DNA of 64,000 bases from Stutzerimonas stutzeri (GCF_024448895.1 NZ_JAMOIC010000002.1:310001-374000); one strand, 5' to 3'; numbered from the stretch's first letter, positions 1 to 9,493 are shown. The notes: generated by a model not told the origin, from the letters alone. Numbers and translations are program-made.

Positions 1-1
1 C

Positions 2-1102
2 GACGGCAGCGCGGGGCGGCATGCCGGCGCACAACGGGTGCGCCAGCTGGCCCGACAGTTTCGCGGCCTGCTGCGCGGGCCTTCGGCGCCGACACCGGTC
101 GATGCTTCCGATCATCGCTGGCACGGCGCGTTGCTGGCGTTTGCCTATCCCGACCGGATCGCCCGGCAGCGCCGTGATGGCGGCGGCGAATATCGACTGG
201 CCAACGGTCGAGCGGCTGTATTCGGCGAGCCGGACGCCCTGATGAAAGAGGCTTGGCTGGTGATCGCCGAACTGGGCAGTCGTCAGGGCCAGCGCGAGGA
301 GCGCATCTACCGCGCGGCGGCACTGGACCCCGCACTGTTCGAGGAGGTGCTGGCCGAGCAGGTCAGCCAGCGCGACGAACTGGAATGGGACGAGCGCGAA
401 GGTGTGCTGCGCGCCGAGCGGCAGCGGCGCGTCGGCGAGCTGATCCTCAGTCGCGAACCCTTGCCGGGGCTGGATGACGAGGCCCGTGGCCGCGCGCTGC
501 TCGGGCTGGTGCGGCGCAAGGGTCTGGAGCTGCTGCCCTGGACCCCGGAGCTGCGCCAGTGGCAGGCGCGGATCGGCCTGCTCAGGCAGCTCGATCTGCG
601 CACGGGCGACTCAAGTGAATGGCCCGACGTCAGCGACGCGGCACTGTTGGAGCGGCTCGAAGACTGGTTGCTGCCGTATCTGGGCAAGGTTTCGCGGCTG
701 GCGCACTTCGCTGGGCTCGACCTTCAGAGCATGCTCGCGACCTTGTTGCTCTGGCCGCTGCCACAGCGACTCGACGAACTGGCACCGGTCGCCATTGCCG
801 TGCCATCCGGTTCGCGCGTGCGGCTCGACTACAACGAATCACCGCCGGTGCTGGCGGTGCGTCTGCAGGAACTGTTCGGTTTGGCCAACACGCCGCGCAT
901 CGCTGGCGGCCGGCAAGTGGTGAAGCTGCATCTGCTGTCGCCCGCGCGCCGGCCGGTGCAGGTGACCCAGGATCTGGCTAGCTTTTGGGCCAACACCTAC
1001 ATCGAGGTGAAGAAGGACCTCAAAGGCCGATATCCCAAACATTACTGGCCCGACGACCCCTTGATCGCCGAACCGACGGCGCGGGTCAAACCACGGAAGT
1101 AA
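2..1102 (+). CDS. hrpB: ATP-dependent helicase HrpB, 3' part only
   Basis: This is the C-terminal 366 residues of an HrpB-type DEAH-box RNA helicase; the reading frame is already open at the left edge, so the helicase core lies outside the window. The protein ends with HYWPDDPLIAEP and a basic tail, the characteristic end of the HrpB C-terminal domain. Family members are about 820-850 residues, so roughly 45% is visible. It precedes the cobalamin cluster, and the next gene (cobM) converges on it with an 11-base gap. Its role in bacteria is poorly defined; RNA remodelling is the usual assignment. Confidence 0.88.
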   Translation, partial: DGSAGRHAGAQRVRQLARQFRGLLRGPSAPTPVDASDHRWHGALLAFAYPDRIARQRRDGGGEYRLANGRAAVFGEPDALMKEAWLVIAELGSRQGQREERIYRAAALDPALFEEVLAEQVSQRDELEWDEREGVLRAERQRRVGELILSREPLPGLDDEARGRALLGLVRRKGLELLPWTPELRQWQARIGLLRQLDLRTGDSSEWPDVSDAALLERLEDWLLPYLGKVSRLAHFAGLDLQSMLATLLLWPLPQRLDELAPVAIAVPSGSRVRLDYNESPPVLAVRLQELFGLANTPRIAGGRQVVKLHLLSPARRPVQVTQDLASFWANTYIEVKKDLKGRYPKHYWPDDPLIAEPTARVKPRK

Positions 1103-1112
1103 GCCGCAGGAC

Positions 1113-1868
1113 TCAGTCTTTCGGCGCCCGATAGAGGTGTCTTGTGTCGACGTTGTATAGCGCCGAATCGGCAAACGCCTCGGCCGTCAGCACCCGGCCG
1201 ACAAGGATCAATGCAGTACGGCGAAAGCCTTTCTCGCTGACCTTCGCCTCGATGTCCGCCAGCGTGCCCATGACCCAATCCTGATCGGGCCAGCTGGCGC
1301 GGTGCACCACGGCAATTGGGCAATCCCCGCCGTAATGCGGCAACAGCTCGGCCACTATGCGCGACAGGTGCTGCACACCAAGGTGTATCGCCATGGTTGC
1401 GCCGTGCCGCGCCAGATCATGCAGCTGCTCACCGGGTGGCATGTCGGATTTTGTGGCGTAGCGGGTCATGATCAGCGTCTGGGAGACCTGCGGCAGCGTC
1501 AGTTCGACGTCCAGCAGTGCAGCGCAGGCGGCCGTTGCGGTCACGCCCGGGATGATCTGAAAGGCGATGCCCAGCCGGCGCAGATGACGAATCTGCTCGC
1601 CGATGGCGCCGTAAAGCGACGGGTCGCCCGAATGTACCCGTGCCACGTCCTGGCCCTTGGCATCGGTCTGCTGGATCAGCTCGATGATTTCACTCAGGTG
1701 CAACTCCGCCGTGTTGATCACCAGCTCGGCGCTGTTGCCTTCGAGCACGGCGGCAGGGACCAGCGAGCCGGCATAGAGAATGACCGGGCAACTACGCACC
1801 AGGCGCTGCCCTTTGACGGTGATCAGTTCCGGGTCGCCAGGGCCGGCGCCGATGAAATAGACGGTCAT
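1113..1868 (-). CDS. cobM: Precorrin-4 C11-methyltransferase CobM
   Basis: A 251-residue SAM-dependent uroporphyrinogen-III-methylase-fold enzyme that adds the C-11 methyl to precorrin-4 in the aerobic cobalamin pathway. The N terminus carries the glycine-rich [11 protein letters not shown] loop, and HSGDPSLYG is the second conserved SAM-site motif. The frame opens 24 codons earlier, but the ATG at 1868 places the family N terminus (MTVYFIGAGPGDP) at residue 1. It lies 11 bases downstream of cobE on the same strand, so the two are probably cotranscribed. Other CobI/J/F/L-type methylases share the fold; the overall sequence fits CobM best. Confidence 0.93.
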   Translation of the reverse strand: MTVYFIGAGPGDPELITVKGQRLVRSCPVILYAGSLVPAAVLEGNSAELVINTAELHLSEIIELIQQTDAKGQDVARVHSGDPSLYGAIGEQIRHLRRLGIAFQIIPGVTATAACAALLDVELTLPQVSQTLIMTRYATKSDMPPGEQLHDLARHGATMAIHLGVQHLSRIVAELLPHYGGDCPIAVVHRASWPDQDWVMGTLADIEAKVSEKGFRRTALILVGRVLTAEAFADSALYNVDTRHLYRAPKD

Positions 1869-1879
1869 GCAAACTCCAA

Positions 1880-2341
1880 TCAGGAAAGGCGGGCGACGGC
1901 GAGCGCGCAGGTCGCATTGGCAGAACGCAGCTTGCTGCACAGCAACCGGGCTTTGTCGTGACTCAGGGTATCGGCTTGTGCCAGGGCGCTGGCCTCGGCG
2001 AGTCCGGCGCTGCCGGTCAGCATTTTGCTGAGCGGCGAGGCCTCGCTGAGCGCCGCATCATAAGGCGCGAGCTGCGCGGCTGACAGCAAGGCAAGGGGCA
2101 ACGCCAGGTGCGCTGCCAGCTCGTGCAGGCCCGGCTCGTCCGCTTTTCGCTCACTGCTGGCCAGGCAACTGAGCGCGGTGATCGTCAATCCATGCTCGCG
2201 TAACGCACGATGCAGAAGCGCCTCGAGCTCGATCCGGCTGCACCCCTGGCGGCATCCAAGACCCGCGACGTACAACGATCCGCCTGACCCTGCTCGGGGG
2301 CTGGATGCGGCTGGATCGTTTAGGGCGGTCTGGATGGGCAT
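1880..2341 (-). CDS. cobE: CobE / CbiG C-terminal domain protein
   Basis: A 153-residue protein matching CobE, the stand-alone version of the CbiG C-terminal domain. The motif YVAGLGCRQGCS near residues 24-35 is the conserved glycine/cysteine start of that domain, and KADEPGLHELAAHL later fits the family. CobE is needed in the aerobic corrin pathway but its exact step is uncertain; a role around C-20 methyl excision or ring contraction has been proposed. It is the first gene of a leftward pair with cobM. Its ATG at 2341 faces away from the cobW riboswitch, so the roughly 120 bases between them must hold divergent promoters. A CbiG-related domain also occurs fused to CobJ in this window. Confidence 0.82.
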   Translation of the reverse strand: MPIQTALNDPAASSPRAGSGGSLYVAGLGCRQGCSRIELEALLHRALREHGLTITALSCLASSERKADEPGLHELAAHLALPLALLSAAQLAPYDAALSEASPLSKMLTGSAGLAEASALAQADTLSHDKARLLCSKLRSANATCALAVARLS

Positions 2342-2465
2342 GGCGCTCGGGCGTATGGACCGCGGCTGGCACGGTGTGAACAAAGGGCGCGCAAGGACAC
2401 CACGAAGCTTTTCCCGAGGTCAACCGTGGCGATTGACCCGCTCTCAGGCTCTGCGTAGCCTTCAC
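2342..2465. promoter_or_regulatory. Divergent promoter region cobE / cobW
   Basis: This gap separates the starts of the leftward cobE-cobM pair from the cobalamin riboswitch of the rightward cobW operon. A TTGACC hexamer at about 2434-2439 is a possible -35 for the rightward transcript, but no convincing -10 could be paired with it. The region must hold two promoters by arrangement; their exact positions are not determined. Confidence 0.4.
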
Positions 2466-2661
2466 GGGTCGAGGTTCTCTGGCGCTGCCAGAGCTAAGAG
2501 GGAACACGGAAAGCCGTGGCTGCCCCCGCAACTGTAAATGACTGACCCTTGGGTGCGCCGAGTAGCTGGCGCTCCAGCCACTGCGCATGACGCGGGAAGG
2601 CGAGGGTGATGGCAGACGCGCCATGCGTCGCCCGGTCGTGAGCCAGGAGACCTGCCTCGCC
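2466..2661 (+). promoter_or_regulatory. Cobalamin riboswitch upstream of cobW
   Basis: An adenosylcobalamin-sensing leader. The conserved core elements are in order: AGAGGGAAC, GCCCCCGCAACTGT (the B12 box region at about 2521-2538), GCCACTG at 2577-2583, GGGAAGGC, and GAGCCAGGAGACCTGCC ending near 2656. It lies about 108 bases before the cobW ATG, so it should repress cobW-cobN-chelatase-cobF when cobalamin is plentiful. The outer boundaries are approximate, and no intrinsic terminator with a U-run was recognised before cobW. Confidence 0.93.
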
Positions 2662-2768
2662 ACACATTGACAACCGGGCGGGGTGCTCCGGTGGTGCTTG
2701 TTGGCGCGTTGTCGCCACGTAAGTGTCCGCCTGCCTGCTCATCTTTTTCCGATGCTCGCAGGGCCACG

Positions 2769-3824
2769 ATGAAAACCCTTTCCAAACTTCCCGTCACCAT
2801 CGTCACCGGCTTTCTCGGCGCCGGCAAAACCACCTTGCTGCGCCACATGCTGGCCAACGCCGAAGGGCGGCGGATCGCCGTGATCGTCAACGAGTTCGGC
2901 GAGCTGGGCATCGATGGCGAGATCCTCAAGCAGTGCTCCATCGGCTGCAGCGAAGAAGAGGCCAACGGCCGCGTTTTCGAACTGGCCAATGGCTGCCTCT
3001 GCTGCACCGTCCAGGAAGAGTTCTTCCCGGTCATGCGCGAGCTGGTGGCGCGCCGGGGCGATCTCGACCATATCCTCATCGAAACCTCGGGCCTGGCATT
3101 GCCCAAGCCGCTGGTGCAAGCCTTCAACTGGCCTGAGATCCGTAACGCCTGCACCGTCGATGCGGTGATCACCGTGGTCGACAGCCCGGCGGTGGCGGCC
3201 GGCACCTTTGCCGCCTTCCCCGATCAGGTCGATGCTCAGCGCAAGCTCGATCCCAACCTCGATCACGAGTCGCCGCTGCACGAGCTGTTCGCCGATCAGC
3301 TGGCCAGTGCCGATCTGGTCATCCTCAACAAGGCCGACCTGCTGAGCCCCGAGGCGCTCGCTGCGGTGCGGGCCGAGGTGGCTGAGGAGCTTCCCGAAGC
3401 AGTCAAGGTCATCGAGGCGCACGGCGGCGAGCTGCCGTTGAACGTGCTGCTGGGTCTCGATTGCGAAACCGAGCTGCACATCGATGGGCGCAAGACGCAT
3501 CACGATCTCGAAGGCCATGAAGAACACGATCATGAAGCCTTCGACTCGTTCGCGGTCGAGCTGCCGGAGGTGCCTGAAGACAAGCTGCTGCACGTATTGA
3601 AGAGCGCCGTGATCAAGCACGGAATCCTGCGCATCAAGGGCTTCGCCGCGGTTCCGGGCAAGCCCATGCGCCTGCTGTTGCAGGGCGTCGGGCAACGGTT
3701 CGACAAGCACTTCGATCGTCCCTGGCAGGCTGGTGAAGCACGCGTCAGCCGGCTGATCATCATCGGCCAGTCACTCGACCCGTCGGCGATAGATACCGAA
3801 CTGAACGCTGCATTGGCGGGCTGA
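2769..3824 (+). CDS. cobW: CobW, GTP-dependent metallochaperone
   Basis: A 351-residue G3E-family GTPase that delivers cobalt to the aerobic cobaltochelatase. It has a Walker A motif GFLGAGKTT at residues 14-22, the GCLCC metal-binding motif of the CxCC type, an ETSG switch, NKADLL for guanine recognition, and a His/Glu-rich segment (HHDLEGHEEHDHE) near residue 245 that suits cobalt handling. The ATG at 2769 gives the family start. It is the first gene after the riboswitch and sits 6 bases before cobN, the chelatase large subunit. Zinc-chaperone COG0523 paralogues look similar; operon position settles the call. Confidence 0.93.
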   Translation: MKTLSKLPVTIVTGFLGAGKTTLLRHMLANAEGRRIAVIVNEFGELGIDGEILKQCSIGCSEEEANGRVFELANGCLCCTVQEEFFPVMRELVARRGDLDHILIETSGLALPKPLVQAFNWPEIRNACTVDAVITVVDSPAVAAGTFAAFPDQVDAQRKLDPNLDHESPLHELFADQLASADLVILNKADLLSPEALAAVRAEVAEELPEAVKVIEAHGGELPLNVLLGLDCETELHIDGRKTHHDLEGHEEHDHEAFDSFAVELPEVPEDKLLHVLKSAVIKHGILRIKGFAAVPGKPMRLLLQGVGQRFDKHFDRPWQAGEARVSRLIIIGQSLDPSAIDTELNAALAG

Positions 3825-3830
3825 CCGGCC

Positions 3831-6800
3831 GTGCATCTGCTGCGCACCCAGCCCGGCCAGCAATTGCCGGCCGACAGCATTGCCGACCTGGGCCAGACGC
3901 CTGGGGACATCGTCGTGCTGTGCACGGGTGATTCGCACCTGTCACTGCTTGCCGAGGTGGCCGGACAACTGCCCGAGGACTACCCCAGCCTGCGGCTGGC
4001 GAGCCCGGCGCAGTTGGGCAACAACGCGTCCATCGACTTCTATGTCGAGCAGGTGTTGCAGCACGCCAAGGTCATCCTGATTTCCGTGCACGGTGGCGTC
4101 AGTTACTGGCGCTACGGGATCGAGCGGCTGGTGGAGCTAGGCCAGCGCGGCGCTACCGTCATCATGGTCCCGGGCGATGACTGTGCCGATCCCGAGCTGA
4201 GCGAGCTGAGCAACGTGCCGGCCGAGGATAGCCACCGGCTGTGGCAGTTCTTGCGCCAGGGTGGTTTGGACAACGCGCGGCAGTTTTTCCATTGCATCGC
4301 CAACCGTTGGCTGGGCCGTGACTACCCCTGGCACGAGCCAGAGGCGCTGGCGCGGGTGGCGATCTATCACCCGCATCATCCATCCGCGACGCTGGCTGAC
4401 TGGCAGCGCGACTGGCGCGCGGATGCACCGGTGGTTGGCCTGATCTTCTATCGCACTCAAGTGCAGGCGGCGAACACCGGCTTTATCGATACCTTCTGCG
4501 AGAGGCTGACTGCCCAAGGGCTTAACCCCTTGCCCATCGCAGTTGCGAGCCTGAAGGAGGCGGCTTGTCTGACGCAGGTCGAAGCCTGGCTGGAGCAGAG
4601 CGGCGCCGCGGTGATCATCAACACCACGGGCTTCGCCCAGTCCAGCCCGGACGCGCCAAACCTGCGGCCGTTTCGGCTGGACGTGCCGGTGCTGCAGGCC
4701 ATCTGCGCGCTGGACAATCATGAACAGTGGCATGCCAATGCCCAGGGTCTGGGCTCGCGTGACCTGGCGATGCATGTCGTGCTGCCGGAGCTGGACGGTC
4801 GGCTGATCACCCGACCCATCAGCTTCAAGGGCCTGGCGTGGCGCAGCGAGCGCAGCCAGAGCGACGTGATCTGCTACCAGCCGCATCTGCCGGGCATGGA
4901 CCACGTGGCAGAGCTGGCCTGGCGCTGGACCCGACTGGCGCGGCTGCCGAACAGTGACAAGCGCGTCGCCCTCATCCTGGCCAACTACCCCACACGAGAC
5001 GGCCGCATCGGCAACGGCGTCGGCCTGGATACCCCGGCCGCCGCTCTGAACATCCTCCGTGCGCTGCAGGCGCAGGGGTATCCGGTTGCCGACCTGCCCG
5101 AGAGCGGCACTGCGCTGATCCATGAGCTACTTGGTGGCGTCACCAACGATCTCGACAACCTCGACCTGCGGCCCTGTGCCCAGAGCCTGTCGCTGGAGGA
5201 ATACCGGGCGTTCTTCGATCGTCTGCCGGCCGCCAATCAGCAGGCGGTGATCGATCGCTGGGGCGCGCCCGAGCAGGACCCGATGTTTAGGGCTGGTCGG
5301 CTGATGATCGCCGGGCTGCGTTTCGGTTCTACCTTCGTTGGCATCCAGCCGGCGCGTGGTTATCAGCTGGACGCCGCTGCGATGTACCACGATCCCGATC
5401 TGGTGCCGCCGCATGGCTACCTCGCGTTCTATGGATGGTTGCGCAAAATCTACGGCGCCGATGCGGTCATCCACGTCGGCAAGCATGGCAATCTCGAATG
5501 GCTCCCCGGCAAGAGCGTCGGTCTGTCCGACGGCTGCTGGCCGGACGTGGTGCTCGGCGCCATGCCTAATATCTATCCCTTCATCGTCAACGACCCGGGC
5601 GAGGGCGCTCAGGCCAAACGGCGCACCCAGGCGGTGATCATCGATCACCTCATGCCGCCGCTGACCCGCGCCGAAAGTTACGGCCCGCTGCGCGACATCG
5701 AACGATTGGCCGATGAGTACTACGAAGCCAGCCAGCTCGACCTGCGCCGTGCGGCCGAGCTGCGCAGCGAGATCCTGGTGCTGGTGCGTGCGGCCAATCT
5801 CGACCGAGAGCTGGGGCTGCAGCTCAGCGACGATCCGAACAGCTGGCTGCCGCAGCTCGATGCCTACCTCTGCGACCTGAAAGAGTCGCAGATACGCGAT
5901 GGGTTGCACGTCTTTGGCGAGTCTCCCGGCGGGCAACTGCGGCGCGACACCTTGCTCGCGCTGCTGCGTATTCCGCGTGGTGACGGGCAGGGCGCCAATG
6001 CAAGTCTGCTGCGCGCCCTGGCCGATGATCTGGCCCTGGGCTTTGACCCCGTCGATTGCGACATGGCGGCGGCCTGGCACGGGCCGCGTCCGGACCTGTT
6101 GGCACACTGCGACGCCAGTCTCTGGCGCACCGCGGGCGATACCCGTGAGCGGCTGGAGCTGCTTGCGCTGGAGATGATCGAAAGCGAATCCGCAGGTGTC
6201 GGGCCCGCCAGTCGTGACGTGGTGCAGCAGCTGCGAGGCCGGATCGCACCATTGCTCGACAGCTGTGGGAGCAAAGAAATGGCCGGCTTGCTGGCCGCAT
6301 TGCAGGGCCGTTTCGTCCCTGCTGGCCCCAGTGGTGCGCCGAGCCGGGGACGTATCGATGTGCTGCCGACGGGGCGTAACTTCTACACCGTCGATGTGCG
6401 CAACCTGCCGACGCCTACGGCCTGGCGAATCGGCGTGCAGGCGACCGAGCGGCTGCTCGAACGGCATATGCAGGATCACGGTGATTATCTGCGGCAACTT
6501 GGCCTGTCCATGTGGGGCACCGCGACCATGCGCACCGGCGGCGACGATATCGCCCAGGCCATGGCGCTGCTGGGTGTGCGACCGGTCTGGCAGGCGGGAA
6601 GCGGGCGTCTGGAACGCTTTGAGATCGTGCCGCTCGAAGAGCTGGGTCGGCCGCGGGTGGATGTGACGCTGCGGGTTTCCGGCTTTTTCCGCGATGCCTT
6701 CAGCAACCTGATCCGCGTATTCGACGAGGCGGTGCAGGCGGTGGCCGATCTCGACGAACCAGAGGACATGAACCCGCTGTCGGCTCGGGTCTGGCGCGAA

Positions 6801-7562
6801 TCGCTCGAACTTGAAGACGGTGGCCTTGATGAGCCGGAGGCGCGGCGTCAGGCCGGCTGGCGCATCTTCGGCTCCATGCCGGGCGCCTATGGCGCCGGCG
6901 TGCAGAACGTCATCGAAGACCGCCGCTGGCAGAGCCGCGAAGACCTGGCCGAGGTCTACCTGAACTGGGGCGGCTATGCCTACGGCAAGGATGCCGAAGG
7001 CCTGCCGGCGCGGGCGCGCTTCGCCGAGCGGCTGCAGCAGGTTCAGGCCGTGTTGCAGAATCAGGACAACCGCGAACACGACATTCTCGACTCCAACGAC
7101 TACTACCAGTTTCAGGGCGGCATGCTGGCCGCCGCCGAGACCCTGCGCAGCGGGTCGGTCGCGAGTTACCACGGCGACAACAGCCAGCCGGACAACCCGA
7201 AAATCCGCAGCCTGAAAGAAGAGCTGGGCCGGGTGGTGCGTTCGCGTGCGGCGAACCCCAAGTGGATCGCCGGCATGAAGCGCCACGGCTACAAGGGCGC
7301 GTTCGAACTGGCTGCCACGGTGGATTACCTGTTCGCCTTCGATGCCACCACCGAACTGATCGACGATCACCAGTACGCGCTATTGGCGGATGCCTACGTG
7401 CTGGACGGCGACACTCGGGAGTTCATCCAGCAGCACAATCCCGAAGCGCTGAAAGACATCCTCGAACGCCTGCTGGAAGCCCAGCAGCGCGGTCTCTGGG
7501 AAGAGCCAGGCGAGTATCGGGAAGCGCTGGAAAACCTGCTGATCGACAGTGAGGAATCATGA
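3831..7562 (+). CDS. cobN: Aerobic cobaltochelatase large subunit CobN
   Basis: A 1243-residue CobN/BchH-family protein that binds hydrogenobyrinate a,c-diamide and inserts cobalt with ATP-driven partner subunits in the cytoplasm. The length is normal for CobN. The conserved segment HVGKHGNLEWLPGKS lies near residue 550, and the C-terminal half contains typical CobN blocks such as NWGGYAYG and NDYYQFQGGM. Translation starts at a GTG six bases after the cobW stop, implying coupling. The partner AAA+ and VWA subunits are encoded next. Magnesium chelatase H subunits are homologous, but no bacteriochlorophyll genes are present. Confidence 0.95.
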   Translation: MHLLRTQPGQQLPADSIADLGQTPGDIVVLCTGDSHLSLLAEVAGQLPEDYPSLRLASPAQLGNNASIDFYVEQVLQHAKVILISVHGGVSYWRYGIERLVELGQRGATVIMVPGDDCADPELSELSNVPAEDSHRLWQFLRQGGLDNARQFFHCIANRWLGRDYPWHEPEALARVAIYHPHHPSATLADWQRDWRADAPVVGLIFYRTQVQAANTGFIDTFCERLTAQGLNPLPIAVASLKEAACLTQVEAWLEQSGAAVIINTTGFAQSSPDAPNLRPFRLDVPVLQAICALDNHEQWHANAQGLGSRDLAMHVVLPELDGRLITRPISFKGLAWRSERSQSDVICYQPHLPGMDHVAELAWRWTRLARLPNSDKRVALILANYPTRDGRIGNGVGLDTPAAALNILRALQAQGYPVADLPESGTALIHELLGGVTNDLDNLDLRPCAQSLSLEEYRAFFDRLPAANQQAVIDRWGAPEQDPMFRAGRLMIAGLRFGSTFVGIQPARGYQLDAAAMYHDPDLVPPHGYLAFYGWLRKIYGADAVIHVGKHGNLEWLPGKSVGLSDGCWPDVVLGAMPNIYPFIVNDPGEGAQAKRRTQAVIIDHLMPPLTRAESYGPLRDIERLADEYYEASQLDLRRAAELRSEILVLVRAANLDRELGLQLSDDPNSWLPQLDAYLCDLKESQIRDGLHVFGESPGGQLRRDTLLALLRIPRGDGQGANASLLRALADDLALGFDPVDCDMAAAWHGPRPDLLAHCDASLWRTAGDTRERLELLALEMIESESAGVGPASRDVVQQLRGRIAPLLDSCGSKEMAGLLAALQGRFVPAGPSGAPSRGRIDVLPTGRNFYTVDVRNLPTPTAWRIGVQATERLLERHMQDHGDYLRQLGLSMWGTATMRTGGDDIAQAMALLGVRPVWQAGSGRLERFEIVPLEELGRPRVDVTLRVSGFFRDAFSNLIRVFDEAVQAVADLDEPEDMNPLSARVWRESLELEDGGLDEPEARRQAGWRIFGSMPGAYGAGVQNVIEDRRWQSREDLAEVYLNWGGYAYGKDAEGLPARARFAERLQQVQAVLQNQDNREHDILDSNDYYQFQGGMLAAAETLRSGSVASYHGDNSQPDNPKIRSLKEELGRVVRSRAANPKWIAGMKRHGYKGAFELAATVDYLFAFDATTELIDDHQYALLADAYVLDGDTREFIQQHNPEALKDILERLLEAQQRGLWEEPGEYREALENLLIDSEES

Positions 7563-7781
7563 GCAGGCGCATTTCCTTCGAGCCACGGGAGCGGACTGGC
7601 CGCGAGTCTCGCTTGTCCTTTGCTAGCAGGATATCGCTGTGGCGTAACCCGCCATCGGTGCAGCACGTGCCATCGCGTGGTGGGTTACGCGGCGCATCAC
7701 GATCGCCTGCGTATCGTCGTCCGGCGTTCTGCGCTGCTAACCCATCCTACGTACCGCTTTTCGCTCCCACGGATGCCTGCC
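7563..7781. repeat. cobN-chelatase gap with REP-like inverted repeat
   Basis: The gap holds a nine-base perfect inverted repeat, GCGTAACCC (7642-7650) and GGGTTACGC (7682-7690), followed by TAACCCATCCTACG at 7738-7751. The same TAACCCATCCTACG-like words occur in other intergenic regions here, so this is a dispersed extragenic element and not part of a gene. It separates cobN from the ChlI-like gene inside what is otherwise one operon. Confidence 0.6.
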
Positions 7782-8795
7782 ATGCCCGATAGCCATTTTC
7801 CACTCGCCGCCGTGGTCGGAGCCGATGACCTCAAGCTGGCCCTTTGTCTGGCAGCAATCGATCCCGCGATTGGCGGTGTGTTGATCGAAGGCCCTCGCGG
7901 CATGGCCAAATCGACCCTGGCGCGCGGGCTGGCGGACCTGCTGCCGAGCGGCCAGTTCGTCACCTTGCCGCTGGGCGCCAGTGAAGAACGCATCGTCGGC
8001 TCGCTGGATCTCGATGCCGCATTGGGCGAGGGACGCGCCGAGTTTTCTCCGGGTTTGCTGGCCAAGGCCGATGGCGGCGTGCTCTACGTCGACGAGGTGA
8101 ATCTGTTGCCGGACCATCTGGTCGACCTGTTGCTCGATGCAGCCTCCAGCGGCGTCAATCACGTCGAGCGTGACGGCGTGTCCCATCGCCACGCGTCGCG
8201 CTTCGTCCTCATCGGCACCATGAACAGCGAGGAAGGCGAGCTGCGTCCGCAGCTGCTCGACCGTTTCGGCTTGAACGTTGCGCTCGATGCCCAGCCGCAG
8301 CCCGCTCAGCGAGCGGAAATCGTGCGCCGCCGGCTGGGTTTCGATGCCGATCCCGTCAGGTTCCTGTCCAGCTGGTCGGTTGAGCAGGAGGCGTTGCGAA
8401 CGCGCTGCCAGAGCGCTCGGACACTCTTGCTGGACATCCCGCTGGACGATGCCGCACTGGAGCAGATCAGCCAGCGCTGCTTTGCAGCTCAAGTCGATGG
8501 TTTGCGAGCGGATCTGGTCTGGCTGCGCGCGGCCCGTGCTCATGCGGCCTGGCGCGCCTCGGCTCGAATCGAGGATGAAGATATCGAGGCCGTCGCCGGT
8601 TTCGTGCTGCGCCATCGTCAGGGCCGCGCAGCGCCTCCTTCATCGACTCCGCAATCACCGCCCCCACGTGAGCCCGACCAGCCCAGCGCGCCTCGGCAGC
8701 AAAACGAGGGAGCAGGTGACTGGGGGCAGATGCCGGCCCAGGCGCAGCCCGTTGGCGCTCGTCGAGAGCCGCCGCAATGGCCAAAAAAGTCCTGA
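7782..8795 (+). CDS. ChlI-like AAA+ ATPase, cobaltochelatase small subunit
   Basis: A 337-residue AAA+ ATPase of the magnesium chelatase I type. It shows Walker A GPRGMAKST, Walker B GVLYVDEVNLL, a sensor region LIGTMNSEEGELRPQLLDRF, and a proline/glutamine-rich tail after about residue 285 that is unlike compact ChlI. With the following VWA protein it probably supplies ATP-driven remodelling to CobN, replacing CobS/CobT. The start is uncertain between ATG 7773 and ATG 7782; the second matches the MxxxHFPLAAVVGAD beginning seen in relatives. No Shine-Dalgarno sequence stands out. It overlaps the next gene by 19 bases. Confidence 0.85.
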   Translation: MPDSHFPLAAVVGADDLKLALCLAAIDPAIGGVLIEGPRGMAKSTLARGLADLLPSGQFVTLPLGASEERIVGSLDLDAALGEGRAEFSPGLLAKADGGVLYVDEVNLLPDHLVDLLLDAASSGVNHVERDGVSHRHASRFVLIGTMNSEEGELRPQLLDRFGLNVALDAQPQPAQRAEIVRRRLGFDADPVRFLSSWSVEQEALRTRCQSARTLLLDIPLDDAALEQISQRCFAAQVDGLRADLVWLRAARAHAAWRASARIEDEDIEAVAGFVLRHRQGRAAPPSSTPQSPPPREPDQPSAPRQQNEGAGDWGQMPAQAQPVGARREPPQWPKKS

Positions 8796-9475
8796 GCATC
8801 CGCCCACCCAGCGCCCGCGGCGCGGATGCACGAGCAGCACCGGGCAGCATTAACGGTGGTCGGCAGGGCGCCGCTCGCAGTGGCGCAGCGGGACGGATCG
8901 ACTGGGCAGCCACCTTTTTGCTCAACGGAAGACCGCTCCGCCGTGTAGATCTGGTGATGCGACCCCGCAGCCTCCGGGCAAGCGAGCTGTGGCTGGTCAT
9001 CGTCGATGCTTCGGGCTCGACGCGTCGACATGGCGCGCTGAGCAAGGCCAAGGGGCTGCTCGGTGAAGTCTTCGAACAGGCACGGCGTCAACGTGTCCGT
9101 CTGGCTTTGATGCAAGCCAACGGAACGCGCGCCGACTGGGTGTGGCCGGGCCGCAAGGTCGAAGCTGCACAGCAGCAATGGCTGGCTGATCTCGGTGCCG
9201 GCGGCGGTACGCCCTTGCTGGACGCACTGCAGCAGGCGGCCGATTGGCAGACGCGTCGACAACGCCTGAAGCCCGCCGAACAGCATCGACTGCTGATCCT
9301 CACGGATGGCCGGCTGCGTGACGCTGGAGCCCTGAACCCAAGCCGCTGTCCGGCCCTGCTGGTGGATATCGAGAGCTCACCTATTCGCCTAGGCCGCGCA
9401 CGGCAATTGGCCGAACAACTGGGCGCGGAGTATCGACACATCGATACGCTCGCGGCCCTGAACGACCCTGTCTAA
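8777..9475 (+). CDS. ChlD-like VWA-domain protein, cobaltochelatase subunit
   Basis: A 232-residue von Willebrand A domain protein that pairs with the upstream ChlI-like ATPase. The metal-ion-dependent adhesion site is complete: DASGS at 77-81, threonine 145 in GGGTP, and aspartate 177 in LTDGR. It lacks the AAA+ domain of full ChlD and is much shorter than CobT (about 630 residues), so it is a VWA-only subunit with an Arg/Ala/Gly-rich N-terminal extension (residues 1-40). The gene overlaps its partner by 19 bases, which supports stoichiometric production. The role in cobalt insertion is inferred from its place beside cobN. Confidence 0.82.
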   Translation: MAKKVLSIRPPSARGADARAAPGSINGGRQGAARSGAAGRIDWAATFLLNGRPLRRVDLVMRPRSLRASELWLVIVDASGSTRRHGALSKAKGLLGEVFEQARRQRVRLALMQANGTRADWVWPGRKVEAAQQQWLADLGAGGGTPLLDALQQAADWQTRRQRLKPAEQHRLLILTDGRLRDAGALNPSRCPALLVDIESSPIRLGRARQLAEQLGAEYRHIDTLAALNDPV

Positions 9476-9493
9476 ACGACAAATCTTTAGCGA

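Noticed and set aside
5127-7370. A 747-codon frame antisense to cobN
   Set aside because: High-GC third-position shadow of cobN; no ribosome site and no recognisable domain.
7559-7792. A 77-codon frame overlapping the end of cobN
   Set aside because: It runs through the REP-like repeat and shows no similarity; probably chance.
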